Assembly: GCA_032718475.1 (NCBI GenBank)
Contig: JAUCBJ010009088.1
Coordinates: forward strand, 62,001 to 126,000
From: Nemertoderma westbladi
Taxonomy: Eukaryota; Xenacoelomorpha; Nemertodermatida; Nemertodermatidae
Direction of reading: 5' to 3'
Length of the DNA stretch: 64,000 nt
The position numbers and the translations under genes were made by a program. Each line of letters opens with the position of its first letter. Positions within the stretch are counted from its first letter, which is position 1. Shown piece by piece: positions 33,846 through 44,835 of this stretch. The notes beneath the pieces are model-generated. The model was not told the DNA's origin. It was given only the letters and a program-made list of their open reading frames with translations, and did no database searches.

Positions 33846-34544
33846 ACCCAATATATTCCATTATCCCAGCTCCATCATTCCATTCGATTATGTTATATTC
33901 TCCTTTTATACATCAGTTTTGGAGCTAGAAATCAAAATAAAGTCAGTCATTTTGAAGTGTATGTTGAGTGCTGCTTTCGGTGCAGAAATTTCAATGGTAA
34001 TGGGGTTGGCGACTCGGGAATATTACATCCAGTGTTCCTTGGTTTTTATGTGAAAAAAGCTCAGAGAACAATTTAACTTTAAAAAATAATATTGGCTATG
34101 ACATAATATTGTCTATGACATCACTCGTGACGTAATAGTAAGTCCTATTTTATTTAAAATGAAGAATATACAGTAGTTAATGATTCACTGACCTAACAAA
34201 TTTTAACCTCTGCGTAACTTTTAACCAAATATATTATTATTGAGTCTAAAAACGTTTTAAAATTATTTCGTTTGTGGGTAATAGCAGTAGTAGTGACGGT
34301 TTTGCCGTCCGTCCAGCCTATAATTTGATTTAAATTATTACCATCACAATAATATACTTAATGTAATCGGAGTAGAATACCGATATACTTTATATTCATG
34401 TACTAAATGTAAACCACGAAATAGACTAAAGATATACTTTATATACTAGATATACTTTATAAAACAATAGCACAAAAAAGTTAGATATAATATACAGTAT
34501 GTATTAACATAAATTTGCATTACACGTAGTTGAGCCGTATTTAT
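33846..34544. other. Gene-free stretch
   Basis: AT-rich with no ORF of note; contains short repeats of TATACTTTATA. Confidence 0.3.
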
Positions 34545-34870
34545 TTATTTAGATAGGAAAAAATCGAAAACATTCTCAATAAGCTCACACACCATTTTCT
34601 GGTTATCATTTAAAAATAGCTCAGTTAAATTTTTGTACTTAGGTAGATCACATTTTTCGCAAAAACTCTGAGTCAGCGGACAGAGTAAAACAGCGTGGGT
34701 TTCATCCTGGACACTAACGCCGTCACAGCCGCACACATGTTGCTCCCTAGGAGTCCGACTCCACCGTCCTGTCTCGATTCTAAGTTTATGGGCCATGACG
34801 CGTAACCGGGTGAGAAGGACTCGTTTATAATCAGGAATGAAGTGTTCAGAGAGGAATAAATCGATAGTGC
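34545..34870 (-). pseudogene. LINE C-terminal zinc-finger fragment
   Basis: Frame reads VLLTRLRVMAHKLRIETGRW, then TPREQHVCGC and DETHAVLLCPLTQ, the CCHC-type end of many non-LTR retrotransposon pol proteins, with a conserved RIETGRW block. It is only the last 100 residues; the RT is absent. It lies just downstream (convergent side) of the receptor-like gene and is unrelated to it. Confidence 0.6.
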
Positions 34871-35022
34871 GGTGAGATTATATGGTATAATAGTTAAACT
34901 CTCTAACAGTTTCAGTTACCTGCAAATTCGCCTATCATATGGCTAGCCCCCGCCATTTATTCATCCACACTGTCAGTTTACAAAGGTTTCGACTACTACG
35001 TCTACTACCCCAGACTGTCGTG

Positions 35023-35028
35023 TTTATT
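35023..35028 (-). terminator. Poly(A) signal AATAAA for the receptor-like gene
   Basis: AATAAA on the minus strand about 100 bases after the stop codon at 35126. Confidence 0.5.
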
Positions 35029-35125
35029 ATTATTACAGTGAAACAATTTTACAGTAAAATAATTTAACAGCATATACAGCATATTAATATTAATAATATA
35101 AACAACGTAACATGTATGAATTACA

Positions 35126-37300
35126 TTATTTCCGAGGCCTAATACAAACTTCAGTGTCACAAATTCTCTGTGATATAAACCCAACGGCCGACTCAATACT
35201 ATAAATAATCTCGGCGAATTGTCTGTAAACATCTTCCCTAGCTTCGTCAACATCAACGGCATTTAACCTGGCGTTGGTAGCTCCATGGTAACTATCGACT
35301 ATTCCAGAGAAACAACAACTCGAGTAATCTGAAGCCGAGTAAACAACATTGCGTTTATTGGAGTCACCACGGATACCGAAAGGCACTAGAAAGTTCCTCT
35401 GAAACATCGATAACTTATCATTTAGTAGGCGAACTGCTAGAGAATCTTTAAGATTAATATTTAGTTTCTCTTTAAGTTCAAGTTCTTTAGTTACATCAGT
35501 CAAGTTTAATAAAACACTTTCTAATTTCTCAATTAAATAGTTGTATTTATTAATCGGGGTCCATGTTGAGATTAGTCCAAACATATTTGATTTGTTCATA
35601 ACTTGGTATAACGTATTGGAGACCTTAATAGAGAGATCACTCACATTCAAAGGCACTATTACGTCATCCGCTAAAGTTAAACAAACAAGCCCAACAAATT
35701 GCGCCATCTCGTGTTTGTAATTGGAATTGTTGTTTGTTATTAAAGAAGAAGGAATATTAATGGTAGGTATTCCTAGAAGTTGAGTAAAAACTCCGGGTAC
35801 TGAATCACAGTTGGGCCATTTTATTTTGGGTTTGGTTTTACTTTCAGTATCGCGTCTCCATTTATCATACAGATACTCACCATCCACAGATATTATATCT
35901 TTAGAAACTTCTTGCAGTACTTGTTCAGTGTCCCCCGTGCCAGAAGGTGTCAACAATGACGTCACTCCATCAATATTAACGTAGACAACGCCTCGAGTTG
36001 CTAGGATACCAGCCGACTCTTGAGCCCACTTCTGTGCTCCGATTGGTCCGTTTTTGCCTCCGCCCCAGGAAGCAAACATTAAGGTCCGGCGAGGTCGCCA
36101 CTTGGAGTTGGTACGAATCCCTCCAAATACACGAGATAATTCAAGCAAATTCAATTCGCCGGTGCTTACGTCACCACTATTCCTATGGTTACCAACAATG
36201 ACATACTGGTCCGGCTCCACTATGCCGTAAATATACCCGAACACATTATATAAATCTTTATCTACAAACTCGTATTTAGTTTCTATGGTAACTGGGCCTT
36301 TATTGTGAAGCGGTTTGTATCCTGGGCCAGGGCTGTAATCAATACTGTGTGACCTATCTAGCCACGACACAGGTAAGGCTTTCCGGCCGTCCATTAATCC
36401 TTGTATAACCACCTTAGCTTGATTAAACTCCACAGCAACTACTGGGATACTGGGAAGCTCATTGCTGGTTTGTTCTAGAACTCCATTATGGTAGAGATTA
36501 GACGTAATAGGGGGGTAACTGTCGGTAACAACTGAACTGTCGGTTTCCGACTCTCGGAATACAATCAACCCAACGCAACCTCGCGATTCAGCCACCCGGA
36601 TTCTCATTCTATTAGATATCTTTCCCTCCCTGGCGATACAAACAGCGCCCTCCGTCTTTATTATAAGATCTACTAACAAAAAATGAAAGTCACTTTCTCT
36701 CGCGTAATTTACGTAAATTACCTCACCTGTAACTTTCCCGCTTGCGCTGTAACTTATTGCGTTACTTGTTGATACATTGAAGTCGCTGTTCGGATTAGAA
36801 TTAGCGAACTTTATTAAAGCTGGTTGAACCGGTTCGTTTATTAAAACTCTGTATTCGTTGACTTCAACGTAATCTAACCCATACTGACGCCATCTAGCGG
36901 CTGTTAATTGAGCTGTTTTATAGTTACGTTCAGGTGCTGTTTCCTGTCGGATATTAATTAATTCATTCTCGGCGGCTTCCAAATGCTTTCCTCGGACATC
37001 CTCAAGGAGGCGCTGTTTAACCCATGTCTGCACCCCCGTGTAGGCCTTCCAATGACCGAGGTTCCCAAGGTAACAGAAGTAGCCAATCAAAAAACCGGAA
37101 ATCAAGGCCACAAGGGCAGCCAATATGGAGAGTATCAGAAATTTGTGGCGTGAACAGAATGGTTTCCTTGGTAACGGCATAACCAAACCCTTCGCCCAGA
37201 CTTCGCCTCTTGCAGCCTCTATGGTGAGGAATGCCTCACGACCCTCCAGCCATTTATACGATAGGGTTGTCATGTCAGAGGAGCTTGTAGACAAAGACAT
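35126..37300 (-). CDS. Transferrin receptor / NAALADase-family type II membrane protein, metal site partly lost
   Basis: 724-residue intact ORF without introns; ATG at 37300. Residues 1-50 are cytoplasmic and carry YKWL at 15-18, a YxxL endocytosis-type signal like that of transferrin receptors. Residues 54-78 are one membrane span. The ectodomain has a protease-associated domain (about 150-300), a peptidase-like M28B domain (about 340-550) and a helical dimerisation domain (about 580-724). Alignment to the glutamate carboxypeptidase II metal site suggests His372, Asp377 and Asp444 are kept, the two glutamates are replaced by GGGK at 413-416, and the segment with the last histidine is shortened. 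So it is probably not a peptidase. The role (iron, ligand or cargo uptake) is inferred from the family. A multi-exon family appearing as one exon suggests intron loss or retroposition. Confidence 0.85.
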   Translation of the reverse strand: MSLSTSSSDMTTLSYKWLEGREAFLTIEAARGEVWAKGLVMPLPRKPFCSRHKFLILSILAALVALISGFLIGYFCYLGNLGHWKAYTGVQTWVKQRLLEDVRGKHLEAAENELINIRQETAPERNYKTAQLTAARWRQYGLDYVEVNEYRVLINEPVQPALIKFANSNPNSDFNVSTSNAISYSASGKVTGEVIYVNYARESDFHFLLVDLIIKTEGAVCIAREGKISNRMRIRVAESRGCVGLIVFRESETDSSVVTDSYPPITSNLYHNGVLEQTSNELPSIPVVAVEFNQAKVVIQGLMDGRKALPVSWLDRSHSIDYSPGPGYKPLHNKGPVTIETKYEFVDKDLYNVFGYIYGIVEPDQYVIVGNHRNSGDVSTGELNLLELSRVFGGIRTNSKWRPRRTLMFASWGGGKNGPIGAQKWAQESAGILATRGVVYVNIDGVTSLLTPSGTGDTEQVLQEVSKDIISVDGEYLYDKWRRDTESKTKPKIKWPNCDSVPGVFTQLLGIPTINIPSSLITNNNSNYKHEMAQFVGLVCLTLADDVIVPLNVSDLSIKVSNTLYQVMNKSNMFGLISTWTPINKYNYLIEKLESVLLNLTDVTKELELKEKLNINLKDSLAVRLLNDKLSMFQRNFLVPFGIRGDSNKRNVVYSASDYSSCCFSGIVDSYHGATNARLNAVDVDEAREDVYRQFAEIIYSIESAVGFISQRICDTEVCIRPRK

Positions 37301-37313
37301 ATTTATTAGTTAA

Positions 37314-39413
37314 TAATCACGTGTTTTTGAGATGAGTCAACACAGTTCTGTAACCATAACTACTGTATTGTATATTAAATTAAATTTTCACAGTTTTTTA
37401 ACAACCGTTCTCAAATTAAATAAACTAATGAATAAAGTGATTTTCTGTACCAAATAAATTGTAAAGTAAACTTCTTTTTTAATTACAGTAGGCCAACTTG
37501 ATTTGAATTTTGAATTAAAATCTCAAGACAAGATTTATGAGAAGCGATTTTAAGGCAAGTTGTCCAGTGGAAACAGTACTACCAACTTCCACTAATCACT
37601 TTGACTAATACTTTTAAAAATAACGAAATTACAATTATTAATATTTAATTTATGTTAAATTTATCACGAGTAATATTAACTATCTTTAGGGATATTGCAC
37701 CTACATGAATTTATCATTCATTAAATCAATTTCCATGTTTTCTCACCTAAGTGAGACTACATAAGTTGCCAGAATAAATAATTAAGTTAATTATAAACTA
37801 CTTGATTGAGTCATTAATATGTTATAAGTGTTCTGGCGACAGCATTAATCTCACTATCATTGCTAATTCACAAAACTTGGCAACAAGAAATACAATAATC
37901 ACATGTCCTCTATAAGATTAGTACTACTTATAGCAGATATTATAACTGAACCAAAAAACCTCAAGGCTATTAATTATTATTTTTATTATTACAACTCATA
38001 ATTGTCAAAATGGTTGACTATCAGTTTATGGTTATAGACCCCCCCCCCCCCCCCCCACCCACCTCAAAAAAGTAGTTTTGGGCCAAGTCGGTAAAACCAC
38101 AGTCGTCGAGGCGGGAAGTAATGAAACATTTGAATATTGAAGAAATAAATTTATATTTCCAAAATAACAAGATTAATAATAGAAATGTAACGTTTCACTA
38201 TCAATATGAAAACTTGTATAACCTAATCCAAAAATATCATGGTTGTAGTGTATCACATTCACTTGTGTAAATTATTGTATTTAAAAAAAACTAAACCACG
38301 CCACACTCCTTATAACTTAATCTAACTCGGTGCTCATTGGCTGTTGTAAACTAAACGTGTTCGTGTCGTGTAAAAATCGTTATTTTACGGTAACACACAA
38401 AAAAAATAGATTTTGAATATAAATATTAATCGCCATAAATGTATTACCTTAGTGTATTTTTTGGAGTGGATATAATTATTCATTGAAACATAATTGTTAT
38501 AAGTGGTAATTACTGTTGAATATAATACTGTATAAGAAATTCAACATCTACCCCTCAAATACTGAATGAACTTTGGGACTCAAACACAACAATTTTTGTT
38601 TCATTTTTTATCATTAAAATAAATTAATATCGTAGTATAAAATCATCACACAAATTGTTTATAGCGCGATTGTCTACGATCGTGCTCATTTATTATGATT
38701 GTCTGCGCTCGCGCTTATTTATTTATTAAAACCATTCCGTATATAATTGTTTAAACGAAATTTAAATGTCCACTCATTTCTAATAAACAGTGTTAAATAA
38801 CATTTACAATTAATATTAACCAGCCATTGCATCATTGCGCAATGTTCTATTAAAGCAGATTAAAGCAGTTCCTTCATTTGTATAATTTTTGTATCTCGCA
38901 TATAATATAGAGAAATAAAATTACATCATTTCAATCACAGGCTTCTTGCGTCGCAAATCACTGTTAAAACTTCAGATTGATATAAGTTTTCTACTGAACA
39001 ATTCGTATTTTTGTACCAAACTAACATAACTACTTACTTAACTTAACTAACCAAACTAACTAACTTTAGATTTGGTAACATAGATTTGATTTAACCAAAA
39101 TATTTTTACCGGTACTGTAGCCACCAATCAAAGTAAAGTTTTGAAAAGTAATTGTTTTTTCAAAACAATAATTTTAACACTAAATTAAACGGTGGTTGAG
39201 GTCGGGAGGCGGTGTGTAACTAATTATTTAGTTCCCAGTTAGACGCCATGCGAACTTAGTTCCAATGTAAACGAATTCAGTTCATAGAAGAAATTATAAT
39301 GTTTACAGAGTATCTACCATCGAGTCGTTTATTATTCTTATACACGATATACTGACAACAACAACTGTATCTTTATTTATATTAATTAATTTTATATCTA
39401 AAACTTAATAAGT
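37314..39413. other. Upstream region of the receptor-like gene, no gene seen
   Basis: AT-rich with a C-run at 38041-38056. I see no coding exon. It probably includes the promoter of the minus-strand receptor-like gene, but no element can be assigned. Confidence 0.35.
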
Positions 39414-39685
39414 CTAGAAGAAAGTTTCAGGTTCTACTACCGGCTTTGTTGTCTCTATTCTTACAGACCCGCTCGCAGTGAAGTATTCCTTGCGACAGCA
39501 TGGAGAACGGCATTCACAGGGGTAGGAACGGAAAGTAGGGCAGAAAGGAAGGTAAGAAAAACACTTTATACGACGGATAAACCCCATTCCGAACGGTAGG
39601 TCGTAGTCCTTGTCGATGTCGGAATCTCCGGATTTCTGATTCCCGGAAGATCGCCATGCCGTGATTCCTCTGTCTTTATCGGAAC
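39414..39685 (-). CDS. Candidate terminal coding exon of an unrecognised gene
   Basis: Minus strand: a good acceptor (TTTAATATTTCAG, AG at 39686-39687) is followed by 89 open codons, TAG at 39414-39416, and AATAAA 37 bases later (39372-39377). The sequence is richer in GC than its surroundings, third positions are mostly C or T, and the product ends in a cysteine-rich basic patch (CECRSPCCRKEYF) after DYDLPFGMGFIRRIK. I do not recognise the family. Upstream exons would lie above 39700 and were not found. On the plus strand the same DNA has an acceptor-to-donor interval (about 39466-39551), so the orientation is not proven. Confidence 0.4.
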
Positions 39686-39879
39686 CTGAAATATTAAAGT
39701 TTTTGTTGGGGAATATTTATGTTAATTCTGCGGCCTGCGGATATTTTCTAATTTCTCCGCGCACAATATATTAAAAAATTATTTAGCTACAAACAAAGTT
39801 AAATAAATATATTATTTTCACAGCCAAACTTCTATTACCACGAACCAGCGAAGGACCGTTGCTATGGACCTGTAGCCAA

Positions 39880-40580
39880 CTTTAAAGTCATTTTTTTCAC
39901 GGTTTGTCGCAAATATCTCGAAATTATTATTTTATGATCTATTCTAATGCACGATTAAATGGTGTTTCCAAATCTGAAAACATCTTTTAGTTTTCAAGTT
40001 ATAACCATTTCCATTTATGAAGACCTATTGAAATTACTATTTTCTATGTATAATGAAAGGTCGATTATCTCCAAATATTTTTTTATGAAATTGTCAACTT
40101 CAAAACCCTACTACTTCTACAATTGTTGAGCAATTCGTCTGAAAATTTCGGTGGGTGTCTGCATAGCCACCCTGCATAAAAGTATCAGGCAACTTTTCAA
40201 AAATTTTTGTTAATAAAATTTTATACTATTTGTAAGCAGCGCCACCTAGCGGTGTAGAATTATTTTCACAAAATTTCGCCTGACAGTTATGTTGCCCCAT
40301 CTTTGATCTATCATATAAAAAAACTTTCATGTGATTAGATTCAAAACTGTAAAAGCCTTAGGATCTTACGCACAACCAAGTTCTTTTTATTGTTAACTAG
40401 GATTAACTAATATTAAATAGCGAAAAATAAAAATTTTCTGACCTATCGTGTAGAATAGCATCTTAGGTACATATATTCAAAATTATAGCCAAAACCAAAC
40501 AATTTTGAAACGCTGAGAGTGATAAATCGAAGAGTTATCCGAAAAATGGTGTGCCCACCACCCCCCCCCCCCCCCTAATA
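39880..40580. mobile_element. Poly(C)-ended DNA element, family P, diverged copy
   Basis: Related along its length to the insertion at 47452-48189 (shared AATGGTGTTTCCAAATCTGA, GCGCCACCTAGCGGTG, AACGCTGAGAGTGATAAATC). It ends in AAATGGTGTGCC and a C run at about 40559-40576. The left end has lost its G run and TTAA is seen only at the left (39882-39885). No ORF. Confidence 0.7.
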
Positions 40581-40733
40581 CGAAAACAATGTATTTCCCC
40601 AGTAAACTACACTAGTTAATAGACCGATCAGATATAATTCCAAAGCCATAGCTATTACTTGATAGCCGTAACTATGTCATTTGTGTCTCCGTTGCTACTG
40701 TATGTTTACTTAGTTTTAGTTTTTCTGTTTCAG

Positions 40734-40926
40734 AAAACCCAACAATGGATTACATCGGAAATTGTGGGAAAAAATATACCTCGTTCAGCCTCTCTATGCA
40801 GCGGACGAGTATGTCATCGTACCATCTTCACCAACAAACCGCTATAATAATGACGATGAATTGCGCCGTAAAGCTACCACCGTACTGTACACAACTGCTC
40901 AGGGGGTAGTGGTTATAGATAAATAA
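40734..40926 (+). CDS. Candidate terminal coding exon of an unrecognised gene
   Basis: Plus strand: a strong acceptor (TTTTTCTGTTTCAG, AG at 40732-40733) is followed by 63 open codons in the second phase, TAA at 40924-40926, and AATAAA 40 bases later (40966-40971). The product is well mixed and protein-like, with LHRKLWEKIYLVQPLYAADE, YVIVPSSPTNRYNNDDELRR and TTAQGVVVIDK. I do not recognise the family. A different phase gives a 38-codon open frame ending at 40847, so the phase needs the upstream exon, which was not found. Confidence 0.4.
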
Positions 40927-41388
40927 TTAATTAAATCTTGTATTGTAGCTGGTGCAACTACAAGAAATAAATTAATATTCTGGAATCTTGAGAAAACTAC
41001 GTCATCTTACATCCGTGTCGCCAAAAGTATTTATAGTTTTGTTTTCGGCGACAATATTGTACCTGTAAAGGCCTCAAAGTGAAAATTAGCTAATAAATTT
41101 TAGGCAGATTTTTACAAATTATTACATTTCTGTACAAGTACAGTAGGCCTATTTCGCGCTGTTTAAGGAGTCTTTTCATCTTTGCATGTTTAATCTTATA
41201 TGCCTACATCGCTGTGTTTAAGGAGACTATCTCCTGCACATGTTTAATCCAACTGTACTGTAGGCCTACAACCCAATTTTCTATACTATACCAGTAGGCC
41301 TATAAATACGCGTTACTTTGATTATACTGCAGTAGAAGAGTTCTAGATAATTGGAAATTATTTATTCAAGAACAAATGTTTTTGGTAC
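40927..41388. other. Gene-free stretch
   Basis: Holds the poly(A) signal at 40966-40971 and a short duplicated GCTGTTTAAGGAG / TGTGTTTAAGGAGAC motif. Otherwise no features seen. Confidence 0.3.
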
Positions 41389-42277
41389 AACTTGGTAATT
41401 CAGTGACACCCCCCCCCCCCCTAATTTTTCCACAAATCTTAATGAGATTGTATGAAATTTTAAACAGAGATAGTTTCACCTCCCGACCACTGACTGGGTG
41501 AGCCAGAATTTTTATTTTTGCTTTCAATCTTTAGCTACAAGCATTTAAAAAAAGTGTCTCCAGCGATATTACACCAGTTACACCGCAGTTATTCTTCTAC
41601 GTTATAGCTGTTTGTTGGTACCAACGGAAAGCTGGCCCTGCAAGGATTCCAAATATGTAACACAATTTGAATTTCGTTGAAAAATAGCGGAGATATGGGC
41701 GTTCAAATGTTGCATGGTTTTGCACATGCGCGAGGCTATTTTATTCTATTTAATAAATGCATCATAATCTGGAATATTTTGTTTATCCAAATACGTAGCT
41801 TGGCAACAATGCATTACATCTTTAATCATACTATTGCGTAGCTATTCATACATTTAAAAAATGTTCCAGAATATGGTTTATTTATTTATAGAATAAAATA
41901 GCCTCGCGTAGGTGCATAACCATGCAAAATTTGAACGCTCATATCTCAGCTATTTTTCAACGTAATTCAAATTGTGTTACATATTTGAAATCCTTGCATG
42001 GCCAGCTTTCCGTTGGTACCAACAAACAGAGCTATAAGGTAGAAGAATAACTGCGGTGTAACTGGTGTAATATCGCTGGAGACACTTTATTTAAACGCTT
42101 GTAACTAAAGATTGAAAGCAAAAATAAATATTCTGGCTCACCCAGTCAGTGGTCGGGAGGTAAAACTATCTCTGTTTCAAATTTCATGTAATCTCATTAT
42201 TTGATTGGTATAAAAATTAGGGGGGGGGGGGGGGGTCACTGAATTACGACACTATATTCTGGGACATGGTGTAGTAA
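41389..42277. mobile_element. Snap-back DNA element, family Q, copy 1
   Basis: Two arms of about 400 bp are near-perfect inverted repeats around a centre near 41820. The C run (41409-41421) and G run (42220-42235) lie inside the tips, flanked by GTAATTCAGTGAC and its inverse. The right tip continues to CTGGGACATGGTGTAG, as in copy 2. The left tip is lost or replaced. No ORF, so non-autonomous. Confidence 0.85.
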
Positions 42278-42419
42278 GTGTGCCCATATTTTAATTTTAT
42301 ACATGTCCATTGCAATTACAAAATTAACTTAGATGGCGCCAGCTAGCTTCAACGAGATAATCCTCCTTACGACTTAATCGATCTGATTACAAAGTAATAC
42401 ATATAGACTGTAAATACAA

Positions 42420-42610
42420 TTTACTACTACTACTGTACTACTAGGTCGAGCGAACTCGGACAGTGGGAATGAGATCCTTCCAGGCTTCCCGATTCTCCAT
42501 AGTTGTCGCAATTTCGTTTCTCCCAAGTTCAGTATCCCTTTCAAGTTGATCTATATATGTTATGGCAGGTCGTCCACGACTACGCTTTCCATGAGTTGGT
42601 TGATACAATT
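42420..42610 (-). pseudogene. RTE-like LINE 3' fragment
   Basis: Minus strand encodes the C-terminal block KRSRGRPAITYIDQLERDT, then TTMENREAWKDLIP and a stop, followed by a TAGTAG-type tail at the low end. It is related in layout to the C-terminus of the LINE at 13863 but is a different subfamily. Confidence 0.65.
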
Positions 42611-42832
42611 TAATTAATTTAATAATTTAATAATTAAATACAATTTAATTAATATATATTTATTACTAGCTACCCTATAATTTTTTTTAGGCTGCTTAGT
42701 GCTTTTTTTATTTTTAATGACAAATTACACAAATATATAAAAAGACACAAAAAAGTTATAAAAAAAAAAGAAAAACTTCACCCTCCACCAGGCTACTGTA
42801 CAATGATGCTTGGCTTAGCGGGAATTTCAAAA

Positions 42833-43265
42833 TTAGTTTATTCTTGTATCAGCATTTGCCATCCGGATGGAAGCTTGGGCGATGTCCTGATATATGCCTG
42901 CTGGGCGTTTACGGGCAGACCTAGAGCCGCGGACGCACACGAGCGAGGCCCTCAGCAAGGCGAAACTCAGTTGCCGTCGCACCCAGTTCACACATTCGCT
43001 GTATGGCGTCTCGCGCCGTTCCGCCAGCTTGGAAGCGAGATGCTTCACAAACAGCGTTGTAGTGGGCGAGATACCCCCCAACGCTGAAAATATGAGGGGT
43101 GTAAACATCACAAGTTCGACATCCCTGATCCGTTCCTGGTACTTATTCCGTTTCCGGTTCTCGTGGAACTGATGGGCGGCGTTGAGTTCCATAGCTGCGT
43201 TCGTTGGGGCGAGGGGATTGAAAACTGAGACGTCAATAAACGTCTTCTGGAATCGACTCCCCAGA
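42833..43265 (-). pseudogene. Retrotransposon C-terminal nuclease-like fragment
   Basis: Frame reads GSRFQKTFIDVSVFNPLAPT, EINRKRNKYQ-like charged helix, RIRDVELVMFTPLIFSALGG and RRQLSFALLRASLVCVRGSR. This block is known at the C-terminus of large animal retrotransposon pol proteins and looks like a PD-(D/E)XK nuclease fold (FIDVSVF with Asp), though the usual earlier motif is missing. It is truncated at the 18-bp satellite. Confidence 0.5.
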
Positions 43266-43281
43266 AATCCTATAATAAAAC

Positions 43282-44353
43282 ACTAGCTACCAATAAATTA
43301 CTAGCTACCAATAAATTTCTAGCTACCAATAAATTACTAGCTACCAATAAATTACTAGCTACCAATAAATTACTAGCTACCAATAAATTACTAGCTACCA
43401 ATAAATTACTAGCTACCAATAAATTACTAGCAACCAATAAATTACTAGCTACCAATAAATTAATAGCTACCAATAAATTACTAGCTACCAATAAATTACT
43501 ATCTACCAATAAATTACTAGCAACCAATAAATTACTAGCTACCAATAAATTACTAGCTACCAATAAATTACTAGCAACCAATAAATTAATAGCTACCAAT
43601 AAATTACTAGCTACCAATAAATTACTAGCTACAAATAAATTACTAGCTACCAATAAATTACTAGCTACCAATAAATTACTAGCTACCAATAAATTACTAG
43701 CTACCAATAAATTACTAGCAACCAATAAATTAATAGCTACCAATAAATTACTAGCTACCAATAAATTACTAGCTACAAATAAATTACTAGCTACCAATAA
43801 ATTACTAGCTACCAATAAATTACTATCTACCAATAAATTACTAGCTACCAATAAATTACTAGCTACCAATAAATTACTAGCTACCAATAAATTACTAGCT
43901 ACCAATAAATTACTAGCTACCAATAAATTACTAGCTACCAATAAATTACTAGCTACCAATAAATTACTAGCTACCAATAAATTACTAGCTACAAATAAAT
44001 CACTAGCTACCAATAAATTACTATCTACCAATAAATTACTAGCTACCAATAAATTACTAGCTACCAATAAATTACTAGCTACCAATAAATTACTAGCTAC
44101 CAATAAATTACTAGCTACCAATAAATTACTAGCTACCAATAAATTACTAGCTACCAATAAATTACTAGCTACCAATAAATTACTAGCTACCAATAAATTA
44201 CTAGCTACCAATAAATTACTAGCAACCAATAAATTAATAGCTACCAATAAATTACTAGCTACCAATAAATTACTAGCTACAAATAAATTACTAGCTACCA
44301 ATAAATTACTAGCTACCAATAAATTACTAGCTACCAATAAATTACTAGCTACC
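43282..44353. repeat. 18-bp satellite, about 60 copies
   Basis: Unit CTAGCTACCAATAAATTA with variants (CTAGCAACC, CTATCTACC, TACAAAT, TTAATAGC). Variant blocks recur in order (for instance the CAACC-TTAATAGC pair near 43573, 43716 and 44220), a sign of segmental amplification within the array. Because 18 is a multiple of three, the minus strand is open for 361 codons of LVASNL repeats. Confidence 0.95.
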
Positions 44354-44355
44354 AC

Positions 44356-44718
44356 AAAATCGAATGCCCATCAACAATATCCCATAAAAATTTTTAAAAA
44401 GCGATGAGTAAACCATCAAGTCCTTTGCTAAAATCTTCCCATATGGTCGATCACACAAGCAATAGTACAATAATATTTATTTGGTATACTTTATTGGTAT
44501 TGTTTTCCAAACAAAATATTTATGTGTGTAAAAATGCACATTTTTTATAACATTATTGTTCAGGAAGATAAATTATTGCTAACAGCACTAATTCGATATG
44601 GGTCAACCAATTTTCAAAATTTTCAAAATCATCTAAAAATCTATATCTACAGTAGTATGAATTATATATCTATTAAATTCAATATAAATCATTTATTGGT
44701 GTTTTTTAAGAGATACTA
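44356..44718. other. Gene-free stretch
   Basis: AT-rich; no convincing gene. A small 65-codon ORF here has no recognisable features. Confidence 0.3.
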
Positions 44719-44800
44719 GCCTGGCGGATACTCGCCTGGCGGATACTCGCCTGGCGGATACTCGCCTGGCGGATACTCGCCTGGCGGATACTCGCCTGGC
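44719..44800. repeat. 15-bp tandem repeat, 5.5 copies
   Basis: GCCTGGCGGATACTC repeated exactly from 44719, immediately before the 44-bp satellite. Confidence 0.95.
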
Positions 44801-44835
44801 TGCATATCAACCTGGGGGAGTGATGCCAATCGCAG

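Noticed and set aside
39466-39551. Plus-strand internal exon (acceptor TTCTTACAG, open phase, donor AAGGTAAGA)
   Set aside because: It overlaps the longer minus-strand candidate, which also has a stop and poly(A) signal; kept only as a caveat there.
43270-44355. 361-codon minus-strand ORF of LVASNL repeats as a gene
   Set aside because: It is entirely an 18-bp satellite. No start context, no unique sequence and no conserved domain.
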